Source: Candidatus Dojkabacteria bacterium (GTDB lineage: Bacteria; Patescibacteriota; Dojkabacteria; SC72; JAFGCJ01). Taken from it: a stretch of DNA of 6,039 nucleotides. Position numbers and translations under genes: made by a program. The DNA lies in NCBI GenBank assembly GCA_028696915.1, contig JAQVGB010000055.1:1-6039 (forward strand), given 5' to 3'. This document shows positions 1 to 5,911 of the stretch, piece by piece. Each line of letters opens with the position of its first letter. Position 1 is the stretch's first letter. The notes below the pieces were generated by a model. The model ran no database searches. It saw only the letters and a list, made by a program, of their open reading frames with translations, and was not told the DNA's origin.

Positions 1-20
1 GACGTGTGCTCTTCCGATCT
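1..20. other. Illumina adapter remnant (not genomic)
   Basis: The first 20 bases, GACGTGTGCTCTTCCGATCT, are identical to the 3' end of the standard Illumina TruSeq/NEBNext Read 2 adapter. They are sequencing adapter left on the contig end and not part of the genome. Genomic sequence therefore begins at base 21. The reading frame of the VirB4-like gene runs on into the adapter, so residues read from these bases are false. Confidence 0.97.
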
Positions 21-572
21 CGAAAGCAGTCCGATCCGCAGAAGCTGTTTCATGATGTGGTCGCGCTTGCGATAAAGGTAGGCCTTGGCTTGCTCGATAA
101 CCCGGTCGACATTGGTGATCTTTTCCTCTTTACCAAACATCTGCTTCATAGGGTCTGTTTTCGTGACAATAAGTGACCGGAACGGAACGATGATGTAGAA
201 CTTTTTGTCGAGGACTTCATTTCTGGTGATGAGGTTCTGGACGAACCGGGTGTAAATTGCTATCTGGCGTCGCAGACCTTCGCTGATGGTGCTGTTGTTG
301 AATGATCGCAAATATCCAAGATAGCCGCGGATGTTGATCTTCTTTGTCCTGATCAGAATTTGGCACGAGTGGGTCAGCGAGTTGAGAAGCTGTCCGAAGG
401 CTCTGATTTTCGCATCCTGCTCCGGCTCGGAAAGCAAGTCGAAGTTGACGGTCGTGGTCCTCAGCACCAGTGAAACGGTCCCGTCTTTGAGGACGACGAG
501 ATTGTCGACGATCTTTTCCAGGTCCAGGTGATCTTGTGTTGGTGGATGTTGCGTTTGGACCGGTTTTGCCAT
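21..572 (-). CDS. VirB4/TraC-like type IV secretion ATPase, N-terminal fragment
   Basis: This is the 5' part of a gene, starting at ATG 572-570 and running in frame for 184 codons until the adapter cuts it; no stop is present. The protein begins MAKPVQTQHPPTQDHLDLEK and continues with VDNLVVLKDGTVSLVLRTTT, NFDLLSEPEQDAK and KKINIRGYL. This pattern (short polar lead, a strand carrying 'v.lkdG..s.vL', then NFDL.S..EQ) matches the N-terminal domain of the TraC/VirB4-like proteins that follow PrgI genes in CPR bacteria. VirB4 proteins are cytoplasmic, membrane-associated ATPases that energise type IV secretion. The Walker A and B motifs lie further C-terminal and are lost here, so ATPase activity is inferred from family only. 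The start lies 2 nt after the PrgI stop, implying one operon. There is no Shine-Dalgarno, and a small inverted repeat sits just before the ATG. A different minus frame at 217-594 is not this gene. Confidence 0.85.
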
Positions 573-573
573 G

Positions 574-589
574 ATCAAAGGGCTTTGAT
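574..589 (-). repeat. Inverted repeat at the PrgI stop / VirB4-like start junction
   Basis: The bases ATCAAAG-GG-CTTTGAT form two perfect 7-bp arms around a 2-bp centre. In the mRNA this would be a 6-bp, mostly A-U stem with a GCCC tetraloop. It covers the last codons and the TGA stop of the PrgI gene and ends one base before the ATG of the VirB4-like gene. It could influence translational coupling, but the stem is weak and may be chance. Confidence 0.4.
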
Positions 590-1945
590 TTCAATTGGCG
601 GGTACACTTTGTCTTTCAGGTTCCGGGTAATTTCGGGAAAGACGTAGCCTTGTTTCGTGAGTGATATCCGGTACATACCCGATTTAAGCGGGACGTTATT
701 GAGAATTTGGCCGAGCACGTTGGAAATCGCGGCTCTCACGGGATATCCGCTCGAGTTTTTGATTACGCAGACGACAGCGGGAAGGATCAGTCCTTGGGTA
801 TCCTTCACCACGATGTTGATGGTGTTCGGTTTGCTCTCGAGACTGGTGATCGTTGTGGTGTAGTCGTTGATATTGGAATCATCGATTGCGATTACATTCG
901 GGTTGACGGCGGGAGTCGATGGCACCGGGGACCGGGAGGTGTTTTGTTGTTGAACAGGACCTGGTGAGCTGGTAGGTTGGTCCTGATCGACCGGGCTGAT
1001 GATCTGTGGCTGGCTTTGTGTGTCCGGAGATTGTCGCAAATCGATTGTATTGCCAGCTTCTTTGGGGGTGTCGTTTGTTTGCGACGACATTGTAGGATCG
1101 AGGACCGCGGGAGTTACAACAGAGGGCGTTTCGCTTGAGACGGCGGGCACAGTATCCGGTGTTGAGGCAGGACTCGTATCTGTGACGGGAGTGTCGGAAA
1201 CCGGTGTGTCTAACGTTTGAGAAACCGGGACTGCCGGATCCTCGGGTCCAGTCGTTGGGTAGAGCGGTTTCGTCGTGCGGTCATCGGTTACGGGCATAGC
1301 AGATATTGTAGCACGATTGTCGACCGGGGTTGTGTGAGCGGACTGCGGGGTCGATGTGTTTTGAATGTACACTGGTTCAGTCTGATCCTGCACAAAAGGT
1401 ACGGTCGGAGATTGTCCGTCTGATGCTGGCGCAAGGACACGTTCGACGTGGTCGAATGCGGCGTTGATCTGTGATAAATCCTCAGAAGCTGTGCGCTCCA
1501 CGGCTATGGTAGAGGCATCGGCTTTTTCTTCGTGACGCGCGCCGATACCGCCTGAGGACATGGCCGCTGGCTGAACGGGTGGCGAAATGACATGCTCCTT
1601 GGTGATGACGGGGACATCGCTGGTCGTGGTTGCGGGGGAAAATCCCGGTTTGCTCCAGACTCGCTGTGTCGGCCGGTTGATCGCCGCAAAATAGTTCACG
1701 ATCCATTTGTCCAGGGATCGGTCCTGAATTGGCACCAGTCCGATCATGGTCCCCCCGACCCCGAAAAACAGTATGGCTGGAAGGGCAAGAATGATTGGAA
1801 GTACACCATTATTGTAGAGAAAGTAGAAGATGTATGCGATGACCAGCCCGAACGCGATGAACAGGAATTCTCGCAAAGAGAGGAAGTTCCCGAATAGTTT
1901 GAACTCGACACCCATTATCTCCTGAGGGACTGCGTGAGTCTCCAT
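575..1945 (-). CDS. PrgI-family membrane protein with long Pro/Thr/Ser linker and C-terminal beta-sandwich-like domain
   Basis: The 456-residue protein has three parts. Residues 1-100 are PrgI-like: METHAVPQEI at the start, two adjacent membrane segments (about 27-46 and 48-71), then VPIQDRSLDKWIVNYF and RPTQRVWSKP, closely following the PrgI pattern 'M..HPVPQ.I ... P...RPL..WI..F ... PTQ..W'. That pattern fixes the start at ATG 1945. Residues about 101-372 are a low-complexity region rich in Pro, Thr, Ser, Asp and Gln, with loose TPVSDTPVTDT-like repetition, probably disordered. Residues about 373-456 (INIVVKDTQGLILPAVVCVI, then VLGQILNNVPLKSGMYRISL) look like a carboxypeptidase-regulatory or Cna-B type beta-sandwich. 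PrgI proteins accompany VirB4/TraC ATPases in type IV secretion systems as membrane components, and the VirB4-like gene follows after 2 nt. Classical PrgI proteins are about 100-150 residues, so the extension is the odd part. The side of the membrane holding the C-terminal part, and its function, are inference. No Shine-Dalgarno is seen. Confidence 0.88.
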   Translation of the reverse strand: METHAVPQEIMGVEFKLFGNFLSLREFLFIAFGLVIAYIFYFLYNNGVLPIILALPAILFFGVGGTMIGLVPIQDRSLDKWIVNYFAAINRPTQRVWSKPGFSPATTTSDVPVITKEHVISPPVQPAAMSSGGIGARHEEKADASTIAVERTASEDLSQINAAFDHVERVLAPASDGQSPTVPFVQDQTEPVYIQNTSTPQSAHTTPVDNRATISAMPVTDDRTTKPLYPTTGPEDPAVPVSQTLDTPVSDTPVTDTSPASTPDTVPAVSSETPSVVTPAVLDPTMSSQTNDTPKEAGNTIDLRQSPDTQSQPQIISPVDQDQPTSSPGPVQQQNTSRSPVPSTPAVNPNVIAIDDSNINDYTTTITSLESKPNTINIVVKDTQGLILPAVVCVIKNSSGYPVRAAISNVLGQILNNVPLKSGMYRISLTKQGYVFPEITRNLKDKVYPPIEIKAL

Positions 1946-1961
1946 TCGCTAAAAACACTGA

Positions 1962-1970
1962 TGATATAAT
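1962..1970 (+). promoter_or_regulatory. Extended -10 promoter for the nucleotidyltransferase gene
   Basis: TGATATAAT is a perfect extended -10 (TG, one base, TATAAT) facing right. No good -35 hexamer stands 16-18 bp upstream, as is usual for extended -10 promoters. Transcription would start near 1977, giving a leader of about 43 nt before the ATG at 2020. Confidence 0.65.
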
Positions 1971-1992
1971 CGAGATGGATTAAGTTTATCAG
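1963..1992 (-). promoter_or_regulatory. Candidate promoter for the prgI-virB4 unit
   Basis: Read leftwards, CTGATA (1992-1987, 4 of 6 matches to TTGACA) stands 18 bp from TATATC (1968-1963, 4 of 6 matches to TATAAT). Its -10 occupies the same bases as the rightward TATAAT, so one AT-rich core may serve both directions. Transcription would start near 1956, leaving a leader of only about 10 nt, which fits the lack of a ribosome binding site. The match is weak; the main argument is that the divergent gene needs a promoter in this 74-bp gap. Confidence 0.35.
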
Positions 1993-2019
1993 ATCACCCC
2001 TTCATTGGGAAATGTCCGT

Positions 2020-2904
2020 ATGAGTAAGGATGAGGGCAGGACAAAGGGTAAAGGTAAGGGTGAACGGCTTGAGGGGCACCGGATCCTGCTATCGCTTGTT
2101 CTCCTTGCTGAAGTTCACGACGATCTGCTTTCGCTCTCGGATGCCCGGCGGCTTTTCACGCAACCGCAGATTGATGAGTTTTGTGCGCGCTACCCCGATA
2201 TTCCTTTTAGGGATGGTTTTTGGGGGAAAGGATCGCGTGAAAGGGCGATGAAACGGAGGGCGATTGCGCGGGTGAAGCTCGAGCGTGCACAGCGGTATAT
2301 TCGTATGCTTTCCCGTATTCCCTGGATAACGTGTGCCGGCGTGACGGGTTCGGTTGCCTGCGGTAATGCTGGGGAGCGGGACGATCTGGACGTTCTACTC
2401 TTTGTTGAGAAAAACCGGCTGTGGCTCACCAGATTTCTGGAACACGGGGTGCTGTGGCTGTACGGCATCCGCCGTTTTTACGGTGGAACATATGTACGCG
2501 ACCGGATTTGTGTGAATTACTATCGAAGCGATGACAACGTGGACTTCCGGGGGGAAGGAAACGATCTTCTGACGGCATTTGAACTGGTCATGATCAAGCC
2601 GGTTATCAATCCGGGATTCCTGTCGATACTCCTTGGGAGTAACCGGTGGATCTCAGACTTTTTCCCGAACCTCAAAATTCCCTCCTGTTCCGGACCGGAT
2701 CATCCTTCTCGCGGTATGATGCATTATGTTCTGGATGCACTCGACCGGCTGTGCATGATGGCTCAGATTTTCTACATGCGCTTGACCGGTCATCCGTACC
2801 GGGACGCTGTCCTTGAGCGAAACCGGATCCGGTTTGTGGACCCCCGGCGGTGGGACGTGCGGCAGACAAAACTGAAACGGAAGCTAGATCTTTATAATGT
2901 GTGA
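2020..2904 (+). CDS. Nucleotidyltransferase-fold (pol-beta superfamily) protein of CPR type
   Basis: The 294-residue protein carries the nucleotidyltransferase signature: G110-S111, then D122-L123-D124 in TGSVACGNAGERDDLDVLLF, i.e. hG[GS] followed by Dh[DE]h with hydrophobic strands around. A helical segment precedes it (20-60, LLSLVLLAEVHDDLLSLSDA), then a basic stretch with KRRAIARVKLERA and IPWI; after it come DRICVNYY (161-168), NDLLTAFEL (181-189) and NRW (208-210). The order resembles a family I know from CPR genomes ('iPwi..vavTGslA..na...DDiDlli ... iClNy ... tA.El'). Substrate is unknown. An obvious third catalytic carboxylate on the later strand is not clear, so activity is uncertain. 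ATG 2020 is chosen; an in-frame TTG at 2005 would add five residues, but GGGA at 2007-2010 stands as a weak ribosome site before 2020. The N-terminus has a basic KGKGKG run. The gene ends inside recF on the other strand, sharing 21 bp. Confidence 0.8.
   Translation: MSKDEGRTKGKGKGERLEGHRILLSLVLLAEVHDDLLSLSDARRLFTQPQIDEFCARYPDIPFRDGFWGKGSRERAMKRRAIARVKLERAQRYIRMLSRIPWITCAGVTGSVACGNAGERDDLDVLLFVEKNRLWLTRFLEHGVLWLYGIRRFYGGTYVRDRICVNYYRSDDNVDFRGEGNDLLTAFELVMIKPVINPGFLSILLGSNRWISDFFPNLKIPSCSGPDHPSRGMMHYVLDALDRLCMMAQIFYMRLTGHPYRDAVLERNRIRFVDPRRWDVRQTKLKRKLDLYNV
2820..2835. repeat. 16-bp perfect palindrome inside the nucleotidyltransferase gene
   Basis: AAACCGGATCCGGTTT reads the same on both strands. 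It encodes part of the RNRIRF segment near the protein's C-terminus. By simple counting, a palindrome of this length is expected roughly once in ten windows of this size, so it may be chance or a protein-binding site. Confidence 0.5.
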
Positions 2905-4062
2905 TGATGTCTGAACGGGGCCGGGAAGCTGGTCGAGATGGGTCGTTGTGATGATTGTCTGCTGTCCGGGTTCGATTTTTTGAGTGAACAAAAGATCGAT
3001 GTTGCCGTTATCCAGCTCCGATGTAATGTCGTCAAGCAGAAGGACCGGTTTCAGGTCGAGCTCTTTCTGTAGGATATGATTGATTTTGAAAATGATGTCC
3101 GCTATCGCCATGCGCTTCTCGCCACGCGACCCGAAGATATTCAGGTTCGTTTCATCTACGGTCAGAAACCAGTCGTCGCGGTGAGGTCCAGCGAGCGTCA
3201 TGCCGAGAATGATCTCTTTGCTCCGTGCGTCAGTGAGTTTTTGCATGAATCGCTCCCTGATGTAGCTTGCGTCGGATAGGCTTGCGAGGTTATGGACATC
3301 GACGTTGGGACGGTACGTGATCCTGGTTGGATACAAATCGGAGGGGTTGTTGATCATATCGATAAGCTGAAGCCTCAGACGGATGACCTCGCTTCCCAGG
3401 TCGATCAACTGTTCCGTCCAGTACTTGAGCCGCCGATCGAGTTCATCGAAACCATTCCCGTGTGCATACCCGTTGCCGTTTCGTTTTCCGTTGCGCGAAA
3501 ACGCGCGCAGAAGGCTATTGCGTTGACGGAGGACTTTTTTGTAGTTTGACAGTGTCGCGGAGTACTCCGGGAACAAACTTCCGGCGTGTGTGTCGAGGAA
3601 GTTCCGGCGCTGTCCTGGCTCGAACATGAGGACGTCAATGAGGTCGGGACTAAAAAGCACCGTCTTAAACGTCCGAGAGAACGAACTGCGGGTTGTGGTG
3701 CTATCGTTGAGATAATACTTCCGTGTCGTTGAGGTGGGGCCTCTCTGAAGAGCAACAGCAATTGACTGCGGTCCATCAGGAGTTTCCATTTCTGCTTCGA
3801 TCCGTGTCGTGTTTCGGCTGAGGGTGTCGTAGGCCTTGAGTTTGTTGCCTGACCCACCGGGCTCTGATGTTCCGAGTTTGATAATATTTTCAGCATGTTG
3901 CTCCCATGGGGATTCACCGGAGGAGAGTAGGGAAACGGCTTCGATGATCGTGCTTTTTCCGTGAGCGTTGGGGGCGACGATGATGGTCCATGGCTTTTTG
4001 AAAACGAATTTTTTCGTGTCAAACTGCCGGAAGTTGTTGAGGGAGAGTCGGGTAAGTATCAT
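2884..4062 (-). CDS. recF: DNA replication/repair protein RecF
   Basis: The 392-residue protein begins MILTRLSLNNFRQFD, the usual RecF opening. In order it shows a Walker A loop APNAHGKST (30-38), FSPDLIDVLMFEPGQRRNFLD (137-157), YKKVLRQRNSLLR (174-186), AGPHRDDW (291-298), the ABC signature region GSRGEKRM (311-318), Walker B LLLDDITSELD (341-351) and TTTHLDQL (372-379). RecF is an SMC-like ABC ATPase that binds gapped DNA with RecO/RecR and helps load RecA. E. coli RecF has 357 residues; part of the extra length is a Gly/Asn-rich insert at about 189-205 in the coiled-coil region. The first glycine of the Walker A loop is Ala30, which is uncommon, while Lys36 and Ser37 are kept, so ATP binding is still expected. 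The ATG overlaps the lepA stop (ATGA, 4062-4059), implying coupled translation. The 3' end overlaps the convergent gene by 21 bp, leaving no room for a terminator between them. Confidence 0.95.
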   Translation of the reverse strand: MILTRLSLNNFRQFDTKKFVFKKPWTIIVAPNAHGKSTIIEAVSLLSSGESPWEQHAENIIKLGTSEPGGSGNKLKAYDTLSRNTTRIEAEMETPDGPQSIAVALQRGPTSTTRKYYLNDSTTTRSSFSRTFKTVLFSPDLIDVLMFEPGQRRNFLDTHAGSLFPEYSATLSNYKKVLRQRNSLLRAFSRNGKRNGNGYAHGNGFDELDRRLKYWTEQLIDLGSEVIRLRLQLIDMINNPSDLYPTRITYRPNVDVHNLASLSDASYIRERFMQKLTDARSKEIILGMTLAGPHRDDWFLTVDETNLNIFGSRGEKRMAIADIIFKINHILQKELDLKPVLLLDDITSELDNGNIDLLFTQKIEPGQQTIITTTHLDQLPGPVQTSSHIIKI

Positions 4063-5849
4063 GCTTCAAGTGTTGCCAAAAATGCCTTTTGGGGGATGTT
4101 GACCCCTCCGATGTCCTTGAGGCGTTTTTTGCCTTTCTTTTGTTTTTCGATGAGCTTCTTTTTGCGGGTGATGTCGCCGCCGTACAGTGGCGCAGTCACA
4201 TCTTTGCGCATAGCGCTGATGTCTTCCCGTGCAACGATCTTTCCTCCTACCGCCGCTTGCAGTGCGATGCTGAACTGATGGCGGGGGATGGTTTCTTTCA
4301 AAGCGGCCAGTACCTTGCGGGACCGGGCGGGAGCGTTCTCGCGTGTCTCCAAGAATGCAAGCGACGGGACCTCCTCTTTGTTAACGATGATTGAAACTTT
4401 TACAATATCCGCCGGTCTGAACTCGATGATTTCGTAGTCAAGTGACGCGTATCCGCTCGATAGCGACTTCAGCTGGTCGAAAAATTTGGTTAAAAGCGAC
4501 ATGAGCGGAAGCTCATAGGTGATCAGCTGGTGGGAGAATTGTGGATTGATGTCGTTGCCGAAGTAGCGGGTGTCGATATAGAGTCCGCGGTTTTGCTGAC
4601 AGAGCTCCATGACCGGTCCCATGAACCGTTGGGGCGTGAGGATGTCCACTTTTACCCAAGGTTCCTTAATTGCTCTAATGAAGCTGGGGTCGGGGACCTC
4701 TGCCGCGTTCTGAGCGGTGACATCAGATCCATCTGTTGTCGTGATGCGATACTCGACTGATGGGGCGGTAATAACTAAAGACACTTCGTATTCACGTTCG
4801 AGCCGTTCCTGAATAATTTCCATATGAAGTGTGCCAAGAAATCCACACCTGAACCCAGCTCCGAGAATGCTGGACCGCTGGGGGGTGATGTGCAGGGCGG
4901 CATCGTTCATGCTGAGCTTGGTGAGTGCGTCGGACAGATCCGTGTACTGGTCCGCGTCGGTTGGAAAAATGGTCGCGAACACGTTCGGTTTGGGCTGTTG
5001 ATAACCGGAAAGCGGATCTGCACCTTCTTTGTTTGAAATAGTGTCGCCAACGGTGAAAAGGCGGATATCCTTCAGGCCCGTTGCGATATATCCGACCTGC
5101 CCTGCGGTGAGTTGATCGGTCGGTTGGAAATCTGGGGTGAAAATGCCGATCTCCTTGGGACGGAAAGAGGCATTGTGCCGCAGGAGATAGAGGATCGTGT
5201 CGTTCTTTGAGACGGTCCCGTTCATGATCCGCACACTCGCAACGACTCCTTTGTGCTCGTGATAGAAAGAATCGAATATCAGCGCCTGTAGTGCGGTTTC
5301 GGCATCTCCCTCCGGTGCGGGGACCGTTTCGATAACCCGGTCGAGAATTTCTCCTGCTCCCTGGCCGGTTTTTCCCGAAGCGGTCAAAATTTCATCCCGT
5401 GAAAAACCCATCATGGTGACAAGCTCTCTGATCTGTCGTTCGACATCGACCGAGGGTAGGTCGATTTTGTTGAGCACCGGAATAATTTTCAGCCCCAGGT
5501 CTTTTGCTTTCTGGGTTGTCGATAGTGTCTGCGCCTGTATTCCCTGACTTGCGTCGACGAGAAGGACTGCGCCCTCGCACGCCTTCAGGGACCGGGAAAC
5601 TTCGTATGAGAAATCGATATGTCCCGGGGTGTCGATGAGGTTCAGCTCGTAGCCTTTGTACTGCATTTGGGCGGCCTGAAGCTTGATCGTGATTCCTTTT
5701 TCCTGCTCAAGATCGAGCCGGTCGGTCAGCCGCTCAACGTTTTTCTTTGACGGGTCCTTACGGCCGGTCAGTTCGAGGAACCGGTCGGATAGAGTAGACT
5801 TGCCGTGGTCTATATGGGCTATGATTGAGAAATTCCTGATGTTGTTCAT
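4059..5849 (-). CDS. lepA: Elongation factor 4 (LepA), ribosomal back-translocating GTPase
   Basis: The 596-residue protein is full length (E. coli LepA is 599). The GTPase motifs are all present: G1 AHIDHGKST (11-19), G2 KGITIK (51-56, Thr54), G3 DTPGH (73-77, with catalytic-type His77), G4 NKID (127-130) and G5 ASGKTG (157-162). Also seen are DFSYEVSRSLKACEGA (79-94), the LepA-typical GFLGTLHMEIIQERLERE (336-353), and the C-terminal domain motif RKDVTAPLYGGDITRKKKL (548-566), which separates LepA from EF-G and BipA. LepA acts on the cytoplasmic 70S ribosome, hydrolysing GTP and affecting translocation, stalled ribosomes or initiation; its exact role is debated. The start ATG 5849 gives the family's typical N-terminus NNIRNFSIIAHIDHGKST. 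No Shine-Dalgarno precedes it. It lies upstream of recF with a 4-nt overlap, so the two are probably one operon driven from the 5904-5932 promoter. Confidence 0.98.
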   Translation of the reverse strand: MNNIRNFSIIAHIDHGKSTLSDRFLELTGRKDPSKKNVERLTDRLDLEQEKGITIKLQAAQMQYKGYELNLIDTPGHIDFSYEVSRSLKACEGAVLLVDASQGIQAQTLSTTQKAKDLGLKIIPVLNKIDLPSVDVERQIRELVTMMGFSRDEILTASGKTGQGAGEILDRVIETVPAPEGDAETALQALIFDSFYHEHKGVVASVRIMNGTVSKNDTILYLLRHNASFRPKEIGIFTPDFQPTDQLTAGQVGYIATGLKDIRLFTVGDTISNKEGADPLSGYQQPKPNVFATIFPTDADQYTDLSDALTKLSMNDAALHITPQRSSILGAGFRCGFLGTLHMEIIQERLEREYEVSLVITAPSVEYRITTTDGSDVTAQNAAEVPDPSFIRAIKEPWVKVDILTPQRFMGPVMELCQQNRGLYIDTRYFGNDINPQFSHQLITYELPLMSLLTKFFDQLKSLSSGYASLDYEIIEFRPADIVKVSIIVNKEEVPSLAFLETRENAPARSRKVLAALKETIPRHQFSIALQAAVGGKIVAREDISAMRKDVTAPLYGGDITRKKKLIEKQKKGKKRLKDIGGVNIPQKAFLATLEA

Positions 5850-5882
5850 ATGGGTTTGCGGGTGCTGGTTTTAGCCGTTTTT

Positions 5883-5911
5883 TTGACAGTGTAGTGCAGG
5901 CACAGTATAGC
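5883..5911 (+). promoter_or_regulatory. Rightward promoter-like element upstream of lepA
   Basis: A perfect TTGACA (5883-5888) stands 17 bp from TATAGC (5906-5911, 4 of 6). Transcription would start near 5918 and run away from lepA towards the contig end. Its -10 coincides with that of the leftward lepA promoter. Whether a gene lies to the right is not known, because the contig ends 120 bases later. Confidence 0.45.

Noticed and set aside
217..594. Minus-strand frame of 125 codons beginning MKSKPFDHGK
   Set aside because: It is a shifted frame over the VirB4-like gene start; the frame from 572 matches the TraC/VirB4 pattern and stays open to the edge.
999..1423. Plus-strand frames opposite the PrgI linker, Val/Gly/Ser-rich
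   Set aside because: These are antisense shadows of a Pro/Thr/Ser-coding region, whose complement naturally lacks stops; no family is recognised.
100..1945. A new defence or signalling system made of the PrgI, VirB4-like and nucleotidyltransferase genes together
   Set aside because: The nucleotidyltransferase is divergently transcribed and belongs to a general CPR family; nothing in the sequence shows that it works with the secretion genes.
2005..2019. TTG at 2005 as start of the nucleotidyltransferase gene
   Set aside because: ATG at 2020 is in frame, is preceded by GGGA, and the extra residues GNVR add nothing family-like.
3405..4022. Minus-strand frame of 205 codons inside recF
   Set aside because: It lies in another frame of recF, is Ser/Pro/Arg-rich without recognisable motifs, and recF carries all family motifs.
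5860..5885. Possible intrinsic terminator before the T-run at 5878-5884 on the plus strand
   Set aside because: The only pairing before the T-run is a 3-bp GCT/AGC stem, far too weak.
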